Shown here piece after piece: positions 1 through 9,510 of a stretch of 64,000 nucleotides of DNA. The notes under the pieces were generated by a model. That model was not told the origin of the DNA. It worked only from the letters and a program-made list of their open reading frames with translations, and made no database searches. Both the position numbers and the translations under genes were made by a program. The DNA is taken from the NCBI RefSeq assembly GCF_007681555.1, contig NZ_VELE01000001.1:310001-374000 (forward strand), given 5' to 3'. Position 1 is the stretch's first letter. The number at the start of each line of letters is the position of its first letter. Source of the DNA: Kocuria salsicia (GTDB lineage: Bacteria; Actinomycetota; Actinomycetes; Actinomycetales; Micrococcaceae).

Positions 1-303
1 CGCGCTCTCGCTGTCGCGCTGACACGCGCCTCACATCCGCACCGCGCCCGTGAGTTCTCACGGGCGCGGTGTCGTCGTCCGGGGGCGCGACGGCGCGCGG
101 CGGGGTTCCGCGGCGGCTGGCTTTGGATCCCGTAACCCCGAGCCCGGGGGTTCCATGACGGACGGCAGGGCGGGGAGCGACGTCGTCGCCGGAGCGCGCG
201 AGCGCCGTGACCGTAAGTGCCGGACTGTGGACCGTGAAGTCAGTACACTTCTGGGAGTAATCCCGCTCCGCATCCGTGCCTTCCGCTCCCCGAGAGGACC
301 CCC
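1..303. other. Leading non-coding stretch with terminator hairpin and promoter region
   Basis: No convincing gene is seen here; the antisense open frames over it are shadows. Bases 41-70 form a perfect 13-bp hairpin (loop GTTC), likely the terminator of a gene to the left of the window. A TACACT box at 244-249 is a possible -10 for the gene starting at 304, giving a leader of roughly 50 bases. No clear -35 is visible. Confidence 0.5.
41..70. terminator. GC-rich hairpin terminator
   Basis: A 13-bp perfect inverted repeat (ACCGCGCCCGTGA / TCACGGGCGCGGT) with a four-base loop. There is no U-tract, as is usual for actinobacterial hairpin terminators. It probably ends a transcript entering from outside the window. 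Confidence 0.55.
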
Positions 304-1383
304 ATGACCGATCAGAACCCGGAGTCCACCGTCCACCGGAAGGACGCCGCTCCGCACCCTGACCACGACTCGAAGCCCGAGTCCCCCCACCAGCTCCAGG
401 GCCGGTCCTGGGGGTACATCTTCAAACGCGGCCTGGCCGAGTTCTCGAAGGACGGGTGCACCGACCTCGCGGCTTCCCTGACGTACTTCGCCGTCCTGTC
501 GATCTTCCCGGCGCTGCTCGCGCTCGTGTCCCTGCTGGGCGTCTTCGGACAGGGCGAGGCCACCACCACCGCGATCCTGGACTTCCTGGACCAGTACGCC
601 CCCTCGGCACTGGTGGAGCTGCTCTCCGGCCCCATCTCCCAGCTCACCACGCAGTCGGGGGCAGGGCTGGCACTGGTCGTCGGCATCGTCGGTGCCCTGT
701 GGACCGCCTCCGGCTACACCGGGGCCTTTGCGCGGGCCATGAACCGCATCTACGAAGTCACGGAGGGGCGCCCCTTCTGGAAGCTGAAGCCGGTCATGCT
801 GCTCGTGACCCTCGTGATGGTCCTGATCGTGGCACTGGTGATGATGATGGTGGTGATCTCGGGCGACATCGCACAGACCCTCGGGGACCTCGTGGGCCTG
901 GGCAGCACCGCCGTGACTGTCTGGAACTGGGCCAAGATCCCCGTGGTCATCCTCCTGCTCGTGCTGCTCATCGCGATCCTCTACTACGCCACGCCCAACG
1001 TGAAGCAACCCAAGTTCAAGTGGCTGAGCCCCGGTGCCGCGATTGCCCTGGTGGCCATGGCTGTGGCCGGCCTGGCGTTCGCGTTCTACGTGGCGAACTT
1101 CGCCAAGTACAACGCAACCTACGGCGTGATCGGCTCCGTGATCATCCTGCTGCTGGGACTGTGGATCATGAACAACGTGCTGCTTCTGGGCGCGGAGGTG
1201 GACGCGGAGATCGAGCGCGTCCGCCAGCTGCAGGGCGGCATTCGCGCGGAGCGAACCATCCAGCTTCCCCCGCGCGACATCACCCAGGCCGAGAAGCTGC
1301 AGAAGAAGGAGGAGGAGCTCGAGGCGCAGGGCCGCAAGATCCGGCTGCACACCCAGCACATCGACTACTCCCAGGACTCCTGA
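304..1383 (+). CDS. YihY/BrkB family integral membrane protein
   Basis: A 359-residue protein with a hydrophilic, charged N-terminus (about 45 residues) followed by the YihY/BrkB core. The early segment DLAASLTYFAVLSIFPALLA and the later GASGYT-like element (ALWTASGYTGAFARAMNRIYEV) are typical of the family, as are about six membrane helices ending near residue 300. A charged cytoplasmic tail follows. The family was once called ribonuclease BN; that activity is not supported, and BrkB was linked to serum resistance in Bordetella. The real role is unknown. The ATG follows a GAGAGGAC ribosome-binding site. The gene stands alone, with the mycothiol pair 216 bases downstream. Confidence 0.85.
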   Translation: MTDQNPESTVHRKDAAPHPDHDSKPESPHQLQGRSWGYIFKRGLAEFSKDGCTDLAASLTYFAVLSIFPALLALVSLLGVFGQGEATTTAILDFLDQYAPSALVELLSGPISQLTTQSGAGLALVVGIVGALWTASGYTGAFARAMNRIYEVTEGRPFWKLKPVMLLVTLVMVLIVALVMMMVVISGDIAQTLGDLVGLGSTAVTVWNWAKIPVVILLLVLLIAILYYATPNVKQPKFKWLSPGAAIALVAMAVAGLAFAFYVANFAKYNATYGVIGSVIILLLGLWIMNNVLLLGAEVDAEIERVRQLQGGIRAERTIQLPPRDITQAEKLQKKEEELEAQGRKIRLHTQHIDYSQDS

Positions 1384-1599
1384 GCCGGTTCCGGCACAGC
1401 CTGTTCCTCACCGAGGGGCCCACGCGGTGACCACCGTGCGGGCCCCTCGAGCCTCCCCGGTCTTGCCCTCGGCCGGGGCGCGATCCGCGTCAGGCGCGTT
1501 TTCTCGGTGGGCGAACGACGACGCACGACCGGTGCCCTGCTCGCGGGGCACCACGCATACTGGGAAGGACACAGAATTCGAGTCGACGGAGGCAACCGC

Positions 1600-2697
1600 A
1601 TGCACAAGGTCAAGGGCGTCGTGGTACGCGCCAAGAACGAGCCGGCAACCCTGGAGACCGTCCTGGTCCCGGATCCCGGGCCGGGCGAGGCACTCGTGGA
1701 CGTGCTCACGTGCGGGGTGTGCCAGACGGACCTTCACTACAAGGTAGGCGGCGTGGGGGATGACTTCCCCTACCTCCTGGGCCACGAGGCCGCCGGGGTG
1801 GTCAGCGCGGTGGGTGAAGGCGTCACCGAGGTGGAGGTGGGTGACCACGTGATCCTCAACTGGCGTGCGGTGTGCGGCGAGTGCCGCGCGTGCCGGCGGG
1901 GCGAGCCATGGTACTGCTTCAACACCCACAATGCCACGCAGAAGATGACGCTCGAGGACGGCACCGAGCTGGAGCCCGCACTCGGCATCGGGGCATTCGC
2001 GGAGAAGACTCTGGTGGCGGCCGGCCAGTGCACGAAGATCGAGACCCCGCTGCAGGACGAGCAGTACGCGGCCGTGGGCCTGCTCGGCTGCGGTGTGACG
2101 GCGGGGATCGGTGCAGCGCTGAACACCGGCGCCGTCAAGCGCGGTGAGTCCGTGGCCGTGATCGGCTGCGGCGGCGTGGGGACCGCGGCCGTCGCCGGTG
2201 CCGCTCTCGCCGGTGCGACCACCATCATTGCGGTGGACGTGGACGACGAGAAGCTCGAGACCGCGCAGCGCCTCGGAGCAACTCACGTGATCAACTCCCG
2301 CTCGACGGACGCCGTGGAGGGCATCCGGGAGCTGACCCACGGCAACGGCGCGGACCTCGTCATTGACGCCGTCGGCGTGCCGGACACCTTCATGCAGGCC
2401 TTCCAGGCCCGGGACCTCGCGGGGCGCATGGTCCTCGTGGGCGTGCCCAATCCCGGAACGGTCGCCGAGATCCCCCTGGACGAGGTGTTCTCGCACGGCG
2501 GGTCCATCAAGTCCGCGTGGTACGGGGACACCCTGCCCTCCCGCGACTTCCCGATGCTCGTGGACCAGTACGTGCTGGGCCGCCTGGACCTGGACGCGTT
2601 CGTCTCTGAGCGCATCGGCCTCGCCCAGGTGGACGAGGCGTTCGAGACCATGAAGTCCGGCAAGGTCCTCCGCTCCGTCGTGGAGGTGTCCCGGTGA
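1600..2697 (+). CDS. mscR: S-(hydroxymethyl)mycothiol dehydrogenase (class III type zinc alcohol dehydrogenase)
   Basis: A 365-residue medium-chain zinc alcohol dehydrogenase. It carries the catalytic zinc region ([10 protein letters not shown] near residue 37 and GHEAAGVV), the structural-zinc cysteine cluster [15 protein letters not shown] near residues 90-110, and a Rossmann glycine motif ([12 protein letters not shown]). The protein most resembles the mycothiol-dependent formaldehyde dehydrogenase / nitrosomycothiol reductase of actinobacteria (Rv2259 type), which oxidises the formaldehyde-mycothiol adduct with NAD and can reduce S-nitrosomycothiol. The ATG at 1600 is preceded by GGAGG; an in-frame start at 1507 would add an unlike tail. 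Its stop overlaps the GTG of the next gene (GTGA), so the two are coupled, as for Rv2259/Rv2260. Confidence 0.9.
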   Translation: MHKVKGVVVRAKNEPATLETVLVPDPGPGEALVDVLTCGVCQTDLHYKVGGVGDDFPYLLGHEAAGVVSAVGEGVTEVEVGDHVILNWRAVCGECRACRRGEPWYCFNTHNATQKMTLEDGTELEPALGIGAFAEKTLVAAGQCTKIETPLQDEQYAAVGLLGCGVTAGIGAALNTGAVKRGESVAVIGCGGVGTAAVAGAALAGATTIIAVDVDDEKLETAQRLGATHVINSRSTDAVEGIRELTHGNGADLVIDAVGVPDTFMQAFQARDLAGRMVLVGVPNPGTVAEIPLDEVFSHGGSIKSAWYGDTLPSRDFPMLVDQYVLGRLDLDAFVSERIGLAQVDEAFETMKSGKVLRSVVEVSR

Positions 2698-3377
2698 CTC
2701 GGACACCCGAGATCGTCGTCACCGACCCCCGCGACGGTGTGCGCGTGACCAACTGCGTCACGGAGGGCACCTTCAGCCTTGACGGGCAGACGTGGGACGT
2801 GGAGAACAACGTGTGGGTGGTGGGCAACCAGGCCGAGTGCGTGGTGATCGATCCCGCCCACGACCCCGAGGCCGTGCTCGCGGCAGTGGACGGCCGCACC
2901 GTCACCCACGTGCTGCTCACCCACGGCCACGACGACCACATCAGGGCCGTGCGGGACGTCGTGGAGCAGCTCGACGGCAACCCTCCCGTGCTCATGAGCC
3001 CCGAGGACGTCATGCTGTGGCACGCCGTCCACCCCGAGGGGACCGAACCGGAACCGTTGCACGACGGCCAGGAGCTCACCGCTGGCACCGTGGCCTTCAC
3101 CGTGATCGCCACGCCCGGCCACTCCCCCGGCTCGGTGGTCTTCCACGCCCCCGATCTCGGTGAGCACGGCGTGGTTTTCACCGGCGACACCCTCTTCCAG
3201 GGCGGGCCGGGAGCCACGGGACGCTCCTACTCCGACTTCCCGACGATCATCGACTCGATCGACAAGCGCCTGCTAACGCTGCCGGAGGACACGCTCGTGC
3301 TCCCCGGGCACGGAGACGCAACCACGATCGGCGAGGAGAAGCCCCACCTGGGCGAGTGGATCGCGCGCGGTCACTGA
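2694..3377 (+). CDS. MBL-fold metallo-hydrolase, partner of mycothiol dehydrogenase
   Basis: A 227-residue metallo-beta-lactamase-fold hydrolase of glyoxalase II type. Metal ligands are visible in order: HGHDDH near residue 80, the TPGHSPGS loop, the bridging Asp in [10 protein letters not shown], and the late LPGHGD. The GTG start overlaps the TGA of the dehydrogenase by four bases (GTGA). This pairing is conserved in mycothiol producers. A reasonable inference is that it hydrolyses the S-formylmycothiol product or a related thioester, but the substrate cannot be read from sequence. A long bidirectional terminator follows. Confidence 0.85.
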   Translation: MTRTPEIVVTDPRDGVRVTNCVTEGTFSLDGQTWDVENNVWVVGNQAECVVIDPAHDPEAVLAAVDGRTVTHVLLTHGHDDHIRAVRDVVEQLDGNPPVLMSPEDVMLWHAVHPEGTEPEPLHDGQELTAGTVAFTVIATPGHSPGSVVFHAPDLGEHGVVFTGDTLFQGGPGATGRSYSDFPTIIDSIDKRLLTLPEDTLVLPGHGDATTIGEEKPHLGEWIARGH

Positions 3378-3397
3378 CACGGTCCGGCCTCTGGCCG

Positions 3398-3447
3398 ACG
3401 ACGCCGCCCCGGTGCCTTCCACGGTGAAGGCGCCGGGGCGGCGTCGT
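3398..3447. terminator. Bidirectional 22-bp hairpin between convergent genes
   Basis: Bases 3398-3419 and 3426-3447 pair over 22 bp, with one G-T wobble on the + strand RNA, and a six-base loop. The hairpin lies between the convergent metallo-hydrolase and MFS genes, so it can end transcripts from both sides. Confidence 0.85.
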
Positions 3448-3473
3448 AGTCTCCCCCGGCGGCCGTGCGGAGG

Positions 3474-4763
3474 TCAGATCCTGGGATCGCGGACCGGAGA
3501 GCGGCGCAGCGTGTAGCTGAAGAAGAGCGCCGTGCCCAGAAGGAGCATCGCCGCCGCCACCGGTCCCATGGCCGCGGACATGTAGTCGCGGTGCACGCCG
3601 AGGTAGGCGCAGACAATCAGCCCCACGGCCGAGGAAGCGCTGGAGACCACTGACATCTGGGCGACCAGGCCCAGGAACCCCGTGGTAACGCCCACCTGAC
3701 CAGCGGAACTGTGCAGGCACAGCAGGCTGGGGCCAGAGAAGAGACCCACGAGCAGCAGCACCACCGAGTACCCCAGAGACCCGGAGGGTGCGGAGAGCAG
3801 CATGGATGCCACCAGGGCCCCCGTGCCCGAGAGCACCATCATGTTGGATGCCGTGATGCGGTGCCGGAACCGCACCGCCAAACTCGAACCCACGGCTGCG
3901 CCGAATCCCAGGAGGGCGTAGATGGCACCCATGGTCTCCCCGCTGTCGAGGGACACGGAGTACACGGCCAGGCAGCCCTGCACCGCTCCGAGCAGCGCGC
4001 TGAGCGCCCCGATGCCGTAGAGCAGTCCGTGGCGCAGCCGGAACGTGGTGGAGCGGGGGACGCCCAACGGGGAACGGTCCCGCCACAGCAGGTGGACCGG
4101 CATGTTGGCCTGCGGATAGCGGGACGAACGGTGGGCCACGAAGAACGCGATGGTGACCAGGGACAGCGTGGCGGAGACCTTCAGAACGGAGGACGGGCCA
4201 ATGACCACCGCGAGCAGTCCGGTGAGGGCCGCACCCAGAACGGTGGCGAGAGCCTCGTTGACTGACTCCCGCCGCATGGCCGACGAGAAGGCTTCGAGAC
4301 GGCCCTGTCCCTGAAGGACGGAGGCCCAGCGCAGACGGGCTGCGAGGCCCATGGGCGTCAGGGAGAGGCCCGCAATGAAGAAGGGAACGAAGGCGGAGAC
4401 CGCACCCCACGCGACGGGCACCGTGGAGACGTCCACCAGGGAGAGCTGCCACATGACCCCGCCCTGGATCAGGGCGATCCCGGCCAGGGCCCACTGCCGC
4501 CAGCGGACGTTCGAGAACAGTGCCATGCCCACGGCGCACACCGCCATGCCTAGGCAGAGCGCGGCGGAACTCAGGGCCGCGGCCCATGCCGAGGAAGCGG
4601 ACACCGCAACCCACGTGAGCACCCCGAGCGGAGCCATGACCTGGGGCAACCTCAGCAGCAGGGTGATCGCGCTGAGCTGGCGGTCGCTGCGGACGAGCCG
4701 CTCCCGCGCGCCGGGATCGGGCGGCGCGGAAACGGGCACCTGGGTGCGGGTCGCGGTACTCAC
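3474..4763 (-). CDS. MFS transporter
   Basis: A 429-residue, very hydrophobic protein with about twelve predicted helices and a polar N-terminus of about 30 residues. The early segment AALSSAALCLGMAVCAVGMAL and the two-halves layout with a polar loop near residues 210-230 fit the major facilitator superfamily, most like the bacterial macrolide/drug exporter branch. No substrate motif is decisive. The GTG start at 4763 lies six bases after a TAGGCT box, which predicts a leaderless mRNA and supports this start. The box overlaps the stop codon of sbcC directly upstream. Confidence 0.8.
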   Translation of the reverse strand: MSTATRTQVPVSAPPDPGARERLVRSDRQLSAITLLLRLPQVMAPLGVLTWVAVSASSAWAAALSSAALCLGMAVCAVGMALFSNVRWRQWALAGIALIQGGVMWQLSLVDVSTVPVAWGAVSAFVPFFIAGLSLTPMGLAARLRWASVLQGQGRLEAFSSAMRRESVNEALATVLGAALTGLLAVVIGPSSVLKVSATLSLVTIAFFVAHRSSRYPQANMPVHLLWRDRSPLGVPRSTTFRLRHGLLYGIGALSALLGAVQGCLAVYSVSLDSGETMGAIYALLGFGAAVGSSLAVRFRHRITASNMMVLSGTGALVASMLLSAPSGSLGYSVVLLLVGLFSGPSLLCLHSSAGQVGVTTGFLGLVAQMSVVSSASSAVGLIVCAYLGVHRDYMSAAMGPVAAAMLLLGTALFFSYTLRRSPVRDPRI

Positions 4764-4769
4764 CGTCTC

Positions 4770-4775
4770 AGCCTA
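4770..4775 (-). promoter_or_regulatory. -10 box (TAGGCT) of the MFS gene, leaderless
   Basis: TAGGCT, then GAGACG, then the GTG start: a six-base gap, so transcription should begin at or next to the start codon. Its first three bases are the TAG stop codon of sbcC. Confidence 0.65.
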
Positions 4776-7700
4776 CGTGAGCACCGCAGAGCCGGTCTCG
4801 ACACGCAGGTGGGAACCCCGGGGAGTCTTGGTGACCACCAGCTGGGTCTCGATCCGCTGCTTCATCTCGCTCACGTGGGAGACCACCCCGATCACCCGCC
4901 CACCGCGGCGCAGCCCGTCCAGGGTTTCCAGGACCTGTTCCAGTGTCTGCTCGTCGAGGGAGCCGAAGCCTTCGTCCACGAACAGCGTGTCGATCTCCGT
5001 GCCCCCGGCATCGGCTCGCACGACGTCCGCGAGCGCCAGTGCCAGCGCCAGCGAGGTGAAGAACGACTCACCCCCGGAGAGGGTCTCGGTGCCGCGGCGT
5101 GCTCCGGTCCAGGCGTCCTCAATTTCCAGTCCAAGGCCGGACTTGCCACTGCCCCGGGTCTGGTCGGTGTGCACCAGGGCGAACCGCCCGGACGACATCG
5201 TGGAGAGGTGCTCCGAGGCGACGGCCGCAACGTGTTCAAGCCTCGCGGCCAGAACGAAAGAGGTCAGTGTCATGCGCAGGGAGTTCTCCGAGGTGGTGGC
5301 GGTGGCCACGCCCGCGAGCCCGCTCAGGCGTTCCGCCCGGTCCCGGGCGGCCTGCAACGCCGTTTCACGGGCCGGTGCCTCGCGCGCGTGGGATCGCGCC
5401 TCGACCGTGAGGTCCTCGAGGCCTCCGAGCAGCCGGTTGAGTGCGTCCCTGTGGCGCGCGGCCTCCTCGCACTCGGCCTGAGCGCGTTCACGTGCCTCCG
5501 CCGAAACCTCGTGGCGCTGCTGCTCGGTGAGCCGAGCCGCGCGCTGCATGTCCTGGGTTGCGAGTTCCGCGTCCAGCGCCGCGACCTCGCTGGCGACGCG
5601 TTCGACCCAGTCGGTCACTTCGGTGGCCTCCTCCTCGTCCATGAGGGCCGCGTGGACGTCCACCTCCCTGCTGAAGGGGGACCGCGCGAGCGCACGGTCA
5701 AGGGCTTCCTCCGCCGTGCGTTTCTCGTGCCGGGCTGCGTCCCGCTCGTCCTGCGCGTCGGACCAGCGGGTGGTGAGCTGCACGAGCTCCTCAGCGGCCC
5801 GGACGCAGTCCTGGACGGTCGCGAAAGGCCCGATGGCACGGGCCACGCGCTCCCGTTCCGATGCGCAGCGACCACGTGCCGCCTCCACCCCCGTGCGCAC
5901 ACCCGCCATCTGTGTGGTGGTGTTCCGTTCCTCCGTCTCGAGACGGGTCACGGTGTCGTACACGGTGGCGATTTCCTCCGTGCCGCGCTGCAGTTCCGCG
6001 AGGGCGGACTCGACGGCCTCCTCGGCGAGACGGGCCAGTCGAGCCCGCTCCACGACGTCTGCGAGGTCCTCACCGGCACCGCGCGCCAGGTGTTCCGCGC
6101 TCGTGCGCTGGGCCTGCTGCCAGCGGTGGTGGGCCGCATCGGCGGTGTTCTGCGCCGTCTCCCGATCCTCCCGGGCGCGCTGCAGCATCCCCGGGGTGAC
6201 GTCCTGCTCCTCTTCCCCCGTGGCCGGGCACGGGTGCACCGTGGAACCGCACACGGGGCACGGATCCCCTTCGGAGAGTTCCCGGGCGAGGCTGGAGGCG
6301 GCACCGGCATATCGGAGGGTCTCCAGGGACTCCACCTGGCGGGCCGCTTCACGCCGGGCGGTCTCGGCGGACTCGAACTCTGCGGCCCGCGCGTTCTCCG
6401 TGTCACGGGCCCGGGCATAGTCGCGGCTGGCCTCGACCGCCTCGCGCGCCGCCCGGGCACGCTCCCTCACGAGGCCCTCGTCCTTGACCTGCAGTTCCAG
6501 CTCCTGGCGGGAGTCCTCCCACCGTGCGAGGTCCGCGTGCCGTGCGGTCAGCTCCGCTGTGATCTCCTCGGATCGCAGCTCAAGTGTGCGCAGACTCTCC
6601 TCGTCCCGCTGCAGCGCGGTCTCCTCCTGGGCCAGGAGGCGGGCGCGCTCCGCCGTTCCACGGGCCGCCTCACGAGCCGTCACGGCCGCGTCCCGCAGCT
6701 GCCGGGGCATCTCGGGGGTGCCCTCCAGCTCTCGGACCAGATCGGGCCGGTCGCGCAGGACATCCCGGAGCGAGCGCGCCCCCGCAGAGGTCTCCGTGAG
6801 CGCCGCCCGCACCGCCTCGACCGCGGAGGCAGAATCCGCCGCGCGCCGTCGAGCCCGGATCGCCGATGCCAGGGGCTCCGCCAAGCCCTCGGCCGCCGCG
6901 TGCTCCTCGAGCCGACGTCTCGCGTCCCCGAGGCGCTGCGACTGCGCCCGCAGCTCGGCACGACGCACCGTAAGCCGGTCGAAACGGGCGAGGAGCCCGC
7001 TCAGCACCTCCAGTTCCGTGATCCGCTGCTGAGAAGATGCGTGGCGATCGGCAGCTTCATCACGGGCCGCTACGGCTCCCGCGAGCGCCGATTCGCCATC
7101 GGACACGAGGGCATGCCACCGCTCCGAGAGGCTAGCGGGTCCCTCCGGAGGAGAGGTTTCGCCGCCGCTGACCTCGTCATCACCGCCGTCGTCCGGGGAA
7201 TCCTCCTCGCTCGCACTGCGCACTCCGTCTGCTGAGTCAGCCGGTGACGGGACGGATCCCCTTGCGGGCAGACCGGTCCGCGGATCCTGCTCGTTGAGTC
7301 GGGACAGGCGCTCTCCCACGCGGGAGAGCAGCTCCTCGGAGCGTTCCCACTCGAGCTGGGCCGAGGCCGCGTCGGTTTTGGCTGCGTCCGCCCGGGCCTT
7401 CAGCTCCTCCTGCACGTCCGCGTAGACATCCGTGCCGAACAGTGTCTCCAGGAGTTCCTCCCGCTCCCGCGATCCGGCCTGGAGGAACTGGGCGAACTTT
7501 CCCTGGGGCAGCATCATCACCTGGGTGAACTGCTCCCGGTTGAGGCCCACGGCGTGGTGGATGGCCTGGCCCACGTCGTCCGGGCGGTGCCCCCGGTCAG
7601 CCCACTGCCCCTCCGTGTACTCGCGTAGCAACACCGTGGCGTGCCGGTCGCGCCATCCGGAGGTCGCCCGCGTGGAGGGTTCTCGCCACGCCGGGGTCCG

Positions 7701-7985
7701 GGTGACGCACCACCGGCGACCGGACGCGGTGAACTCCACTTCCACGCGCGGAGCCGTGTGGGGCTCCGCGTGGTCGCTGTGCTGAACCTTGCGACCACCC
7801 TTGCCCACCGTGGTGGGCCCGGAACCGTAGAGGGCGAAGCAGACGGCATCCAACACACTCGTCTTGCCTGCGCCGGTCTCGCCGTTGAGCAGGAAGACCC
7901 CGGCTTCGTTGAGGGCGTCGAAGTCCACGGTCTCGTGCTGCGGGAACGGCCCGAAGGCGGTGATCTCCAGACGGTGAAGTTTCAC
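4773..7985 (-). CDS. sbcC: Exonuclease subunit SbcC (SMC-type ATPase)
   Basis: A protein of about 1070 residues, the bacterial Rad50 homologue. It pairs with SbcD to open hairpin and blocked DNA ends. Walker A (GETGAGKT) is at residues 35-42. Long Arg/Glu/Ala-rich coiled coils surround a zinc-hook CPVC near residue 575. The ABC signature LSGGES is near residue 968 and Walker B (LFVDEGFGSLDE) near 997. The C-terminal coiled coil is followed by the usual GVVSHVSEM switch histidine. An acidic Glu/Asp/Gly-rich insert lies around residues 235-265. The GTG start overlaps the TGA of sbcD (GTGA). The open frame extends well upstream, but that part is only a shadow of sbcD. Confidence 0.93.
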   Translation of the reverse strand: MKLHRLEITAFGPFPQHETVDFDALNEAGVFLLNGETGAGKTSVLDAVCFALYGSGPTTVGKGGRKVQHSDHAEPHTAPRVEVEFTASGRRWCVTRTPAWREPSTRATSGWRDRHATVLLREYTEGQWADRGHRPDDVGQAIHHAVGLNREQFTQVMMLPQGKFAQFLQAGSREREELLETLFGTDVYADVQEELKARADAAKTDAASAQLEWERSEELLSRVGERLSRLNEQDPRTGLPARGSVPSPADSADGVRSASEEDSPDDGGDDEVSGGETSPPEGPASLSERWHALVSDGESALAGAVAARDEAADRHASSQQRITELEVLSGLLARFDRLTVRRAELRAQSQRLGDARRRLEEHAAAEGLAEPLASAIRARRRAADSASAVEAVRAALTETSAGARSLRDVLRDRPDLVRELEGTPEMPRQLRDAAVTAREAARGTAERARLLAQEETALQRDEESLRTLELRSEEITAELTARHADLARWEDSRQELELQVKDEGLVRERARAAREAVEASRDYARARDTENARAAEFESAETARREAARQVESLETLRYAGAASSLARELSEGDPCPVCGSTVHPCPATGEEEQDVTPGMLQRAREDRETAQNTADAAHHRWQQAQRTSAEHLARGAGEDLADVVERARLARLAEEAVESALAELQRGTEEIATVYDTVTRLETEERNTTTQMAGVRTGVEAARGRCASERERVARAIGPFATVQDCVRAAEELVQLTTRWSDAQDERDAARHEKRTAEEALDRALARSPFSREVDVHAALMDEEEATEVTDWVERVASEVAALDAELATQDMQRAARLTEQQRHEVSAEARERAQAECEEAARHRDALNRLLGGLEDLTVEARSHAREAPARETALQAARDRAERLSGLAGVATATTSENSLRMTLTSFVLAARLEHVAAVASEHLSTMSSGRFALVHTDQTRGSGKSGLGLEIEDAWTGARRGTETLSGGESFFTSLALALALADVVRADAGGTEIDTLFVDEGFGSLDEQTLEQVLETLDGLRRGGRVIGVVSHVSEMKQRIETQLVVTKTPRGSHLRVETGSAVLT

Positions 7986-9223
7986 TGTTCCACTCCCCTG
8001 CTTTGCACGACGGAGACGACGTCCGAGATCTCCGCCGACTCCTGCGCAGTCAGTGCCCGCGAGCGGACGTGCTGATAGAACTGGGCACACAGTTCCTCTG
8101 TGGTCGTGGCCTCCGCAAGGCGTGCGCCGTAGTCGCGCTCGGTACTGGCCCGACCTCCGTCGGGCTCCCACCTCAGCTCCACTGTTCTCGGGAAGCGCGT
8201 GCGCACCCGCTCCATGGCGGATGCTGGGCGTTCCACGTCCGTGAGGAGCACCTGGCACCAGGCATCTTCGGAGGGCGCCAGCGCGTGGTCCGAGAGCAGG
8301 GACTCCAGGGGGCCCCTCAGCCGTGCCAGCCGCAGGCCAGCCCGGTGGTCGAGGGGCACGACGTCGTCCACGCCATTTCCGCCGACCGTCACCAGCCACG
8401 CGCCCTTGGCGTGGGTGGCTTCCGAGAAGGAGTAGGCCACGGGTGAGCCGCTGTAGCGAACCGTCTCCGTGATGCGCTGGCGTCGGTGGATGTGGCCCAG
8501 TGCCGCGTAGTCGTGCGCCGCGAAGACCTGGGCGGAGACAGTCCCCAGTCCGCCGGAGTCCACCACGCGCTCGGAATCGCTGGCCTCGGACCCCGTGACG
8601 AAGGCGTGCGCCATGACCACGGATGCGGGTGAACCTCGTGAGGCCCGGTCCTCGTCCACACGGTGCATGACCGCACCCAGCACCGCCTGGTGGGTGGGTG
8701 TGCAGTCGAGCAGCGGCGCGGTGGCCCGCGGATCCAGGTAGGGAATGCCGTAGACCGCGAGGACTGCGGCGTCATCACCCGTGGACGGAAGCTGCGCAGC
8801 CGTTCGCCCGCCGGTCCCCTGGCCGGCCATCTCCACCCGGGTGGCCGTGATTCCTCCGGAGGACGACTCCGAGAACAGAACCGGCCGAGCGGATCCCTCC
8901 AGGGTGGTCAGGAGGAAGACCCCGCCGTGGGCCATGATGCGGGAGCCGAAGCCCAGGCGTGCCGGGGAGTCGTGGTTGCCACTCGTCAGCACTACGTACG
9001 CACCCGCCTCCCGGATCTGCGCGAGGGTCGTGTTCAGCAGCTCCACCACCTCGGTCCGGGGTTGGGCCCGGTCGTAGACGTCGCCGGCTACCAGGACCAC
9101 GTCCACTCCGTACCGGCGGACCCAGTCGACGATCTCGCCCATGGCACGCGCCTGGACATCCAGGATGTCGACGCCGTGGAAGGTCCGCCCCAGGTGCCAG
9201 TCGGAGGTGTGAAGGATCAGCAT
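7982..9223 (-). CDS. sbcD: Exonuclease subunit SbcD (Mre11-like nuclease)
   Basis: A 413-residue calcineurin-like phosphoesterase, the nuclease half of SbcCD. Metal-binding motifs are in order: HTSDWHLG (residues 4-11), GDVYDR, GNHDS, and GHIHRRQ. A C-terminal capping domain follows. The start at 9223 puts MLILHTSD at the N-terminus, as in the family; an in-frame start at 9256 would add eleven extra residues. A TACATT box ends six bases before this ATG, so the mRNA is probably leaderless. sbcC is translationally coupled downstream. Confidence 0.93.
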   Translation of the reverse strand: MLILHTSDWHLGRTFHGVDILDVQARAMGEIVDWVRRYGVDVVLVAGDVYDRAQPRTEVVELLNTTLAQIREAGAYVVLTSGNHDSPARLGFGSRIMAHGGVFLLTTLEGSARPVLFSESSSGGITATRVEMAGQGTGGRTAAQLPSTGDDAAVLAVYGIPYLDPRATAPLLDCTPTHQAVLGAVMHRVDEDRASRGSPASVVMAHAFVTGSEASDSERVVDSGGLGTVSAQVFAAHDYAALGHIHRRQRITETVRYSGSPVAYSFSEATHAKGAWLVTVGGNGVDDVVPLDHRAGLRLARLRGPLESLLSDHALAPSEDAWCQVLLTDVERPASAMERVRTRFPRTVELRWEPDGGRASTERDYGARLAEATTTEELCAQFYQHVRSRALTAQESAEISDVVSVVQSRGVEQ

Positions 9224-9229
9224 GGGCTC

Positions 9230-9235
9230 AATGTA
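9230..9235 (-). promoter_or_regulatory. -10 box (TACATT) of sbcDC, leaderless
   Basis: TACATT followed by six bases (GAGCCC) and the sbcD ATG. The spacing is the same as at eleven other genes in the window. Confidence 0.6.
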
Positions 9236-9510
9236 AGACGGAGCACAGACACGCATATGGGATCCCGCGCCGTGTGGAGGGATGCTGTCCCGATGCCCGT
9301 GGACGGGTGGTGCAGGCTCTCACCGTGAACACGCGGAATTGTTTCAGCGGATTCGGGATTCCTGCCCGGCCCTGACCTGCGGTCATGCATGCGCATATTT
9401 CCTACTGTCCACAGTTCGTCCGCAGGCGTGGCTTGCGTCGCGAAGCACCCCCTATGCTCTGGGAGATGTTCGACACGTCACACCCGATGTTTCGAGACTA
9501 GGGGGAAATC

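Noticed and set aside
4809-7235. 808-residue + strand frame over sbcC
   Set aside because: A shadow of sbcC. No protein motif is seen and the codon pattern belongs to the other strand.
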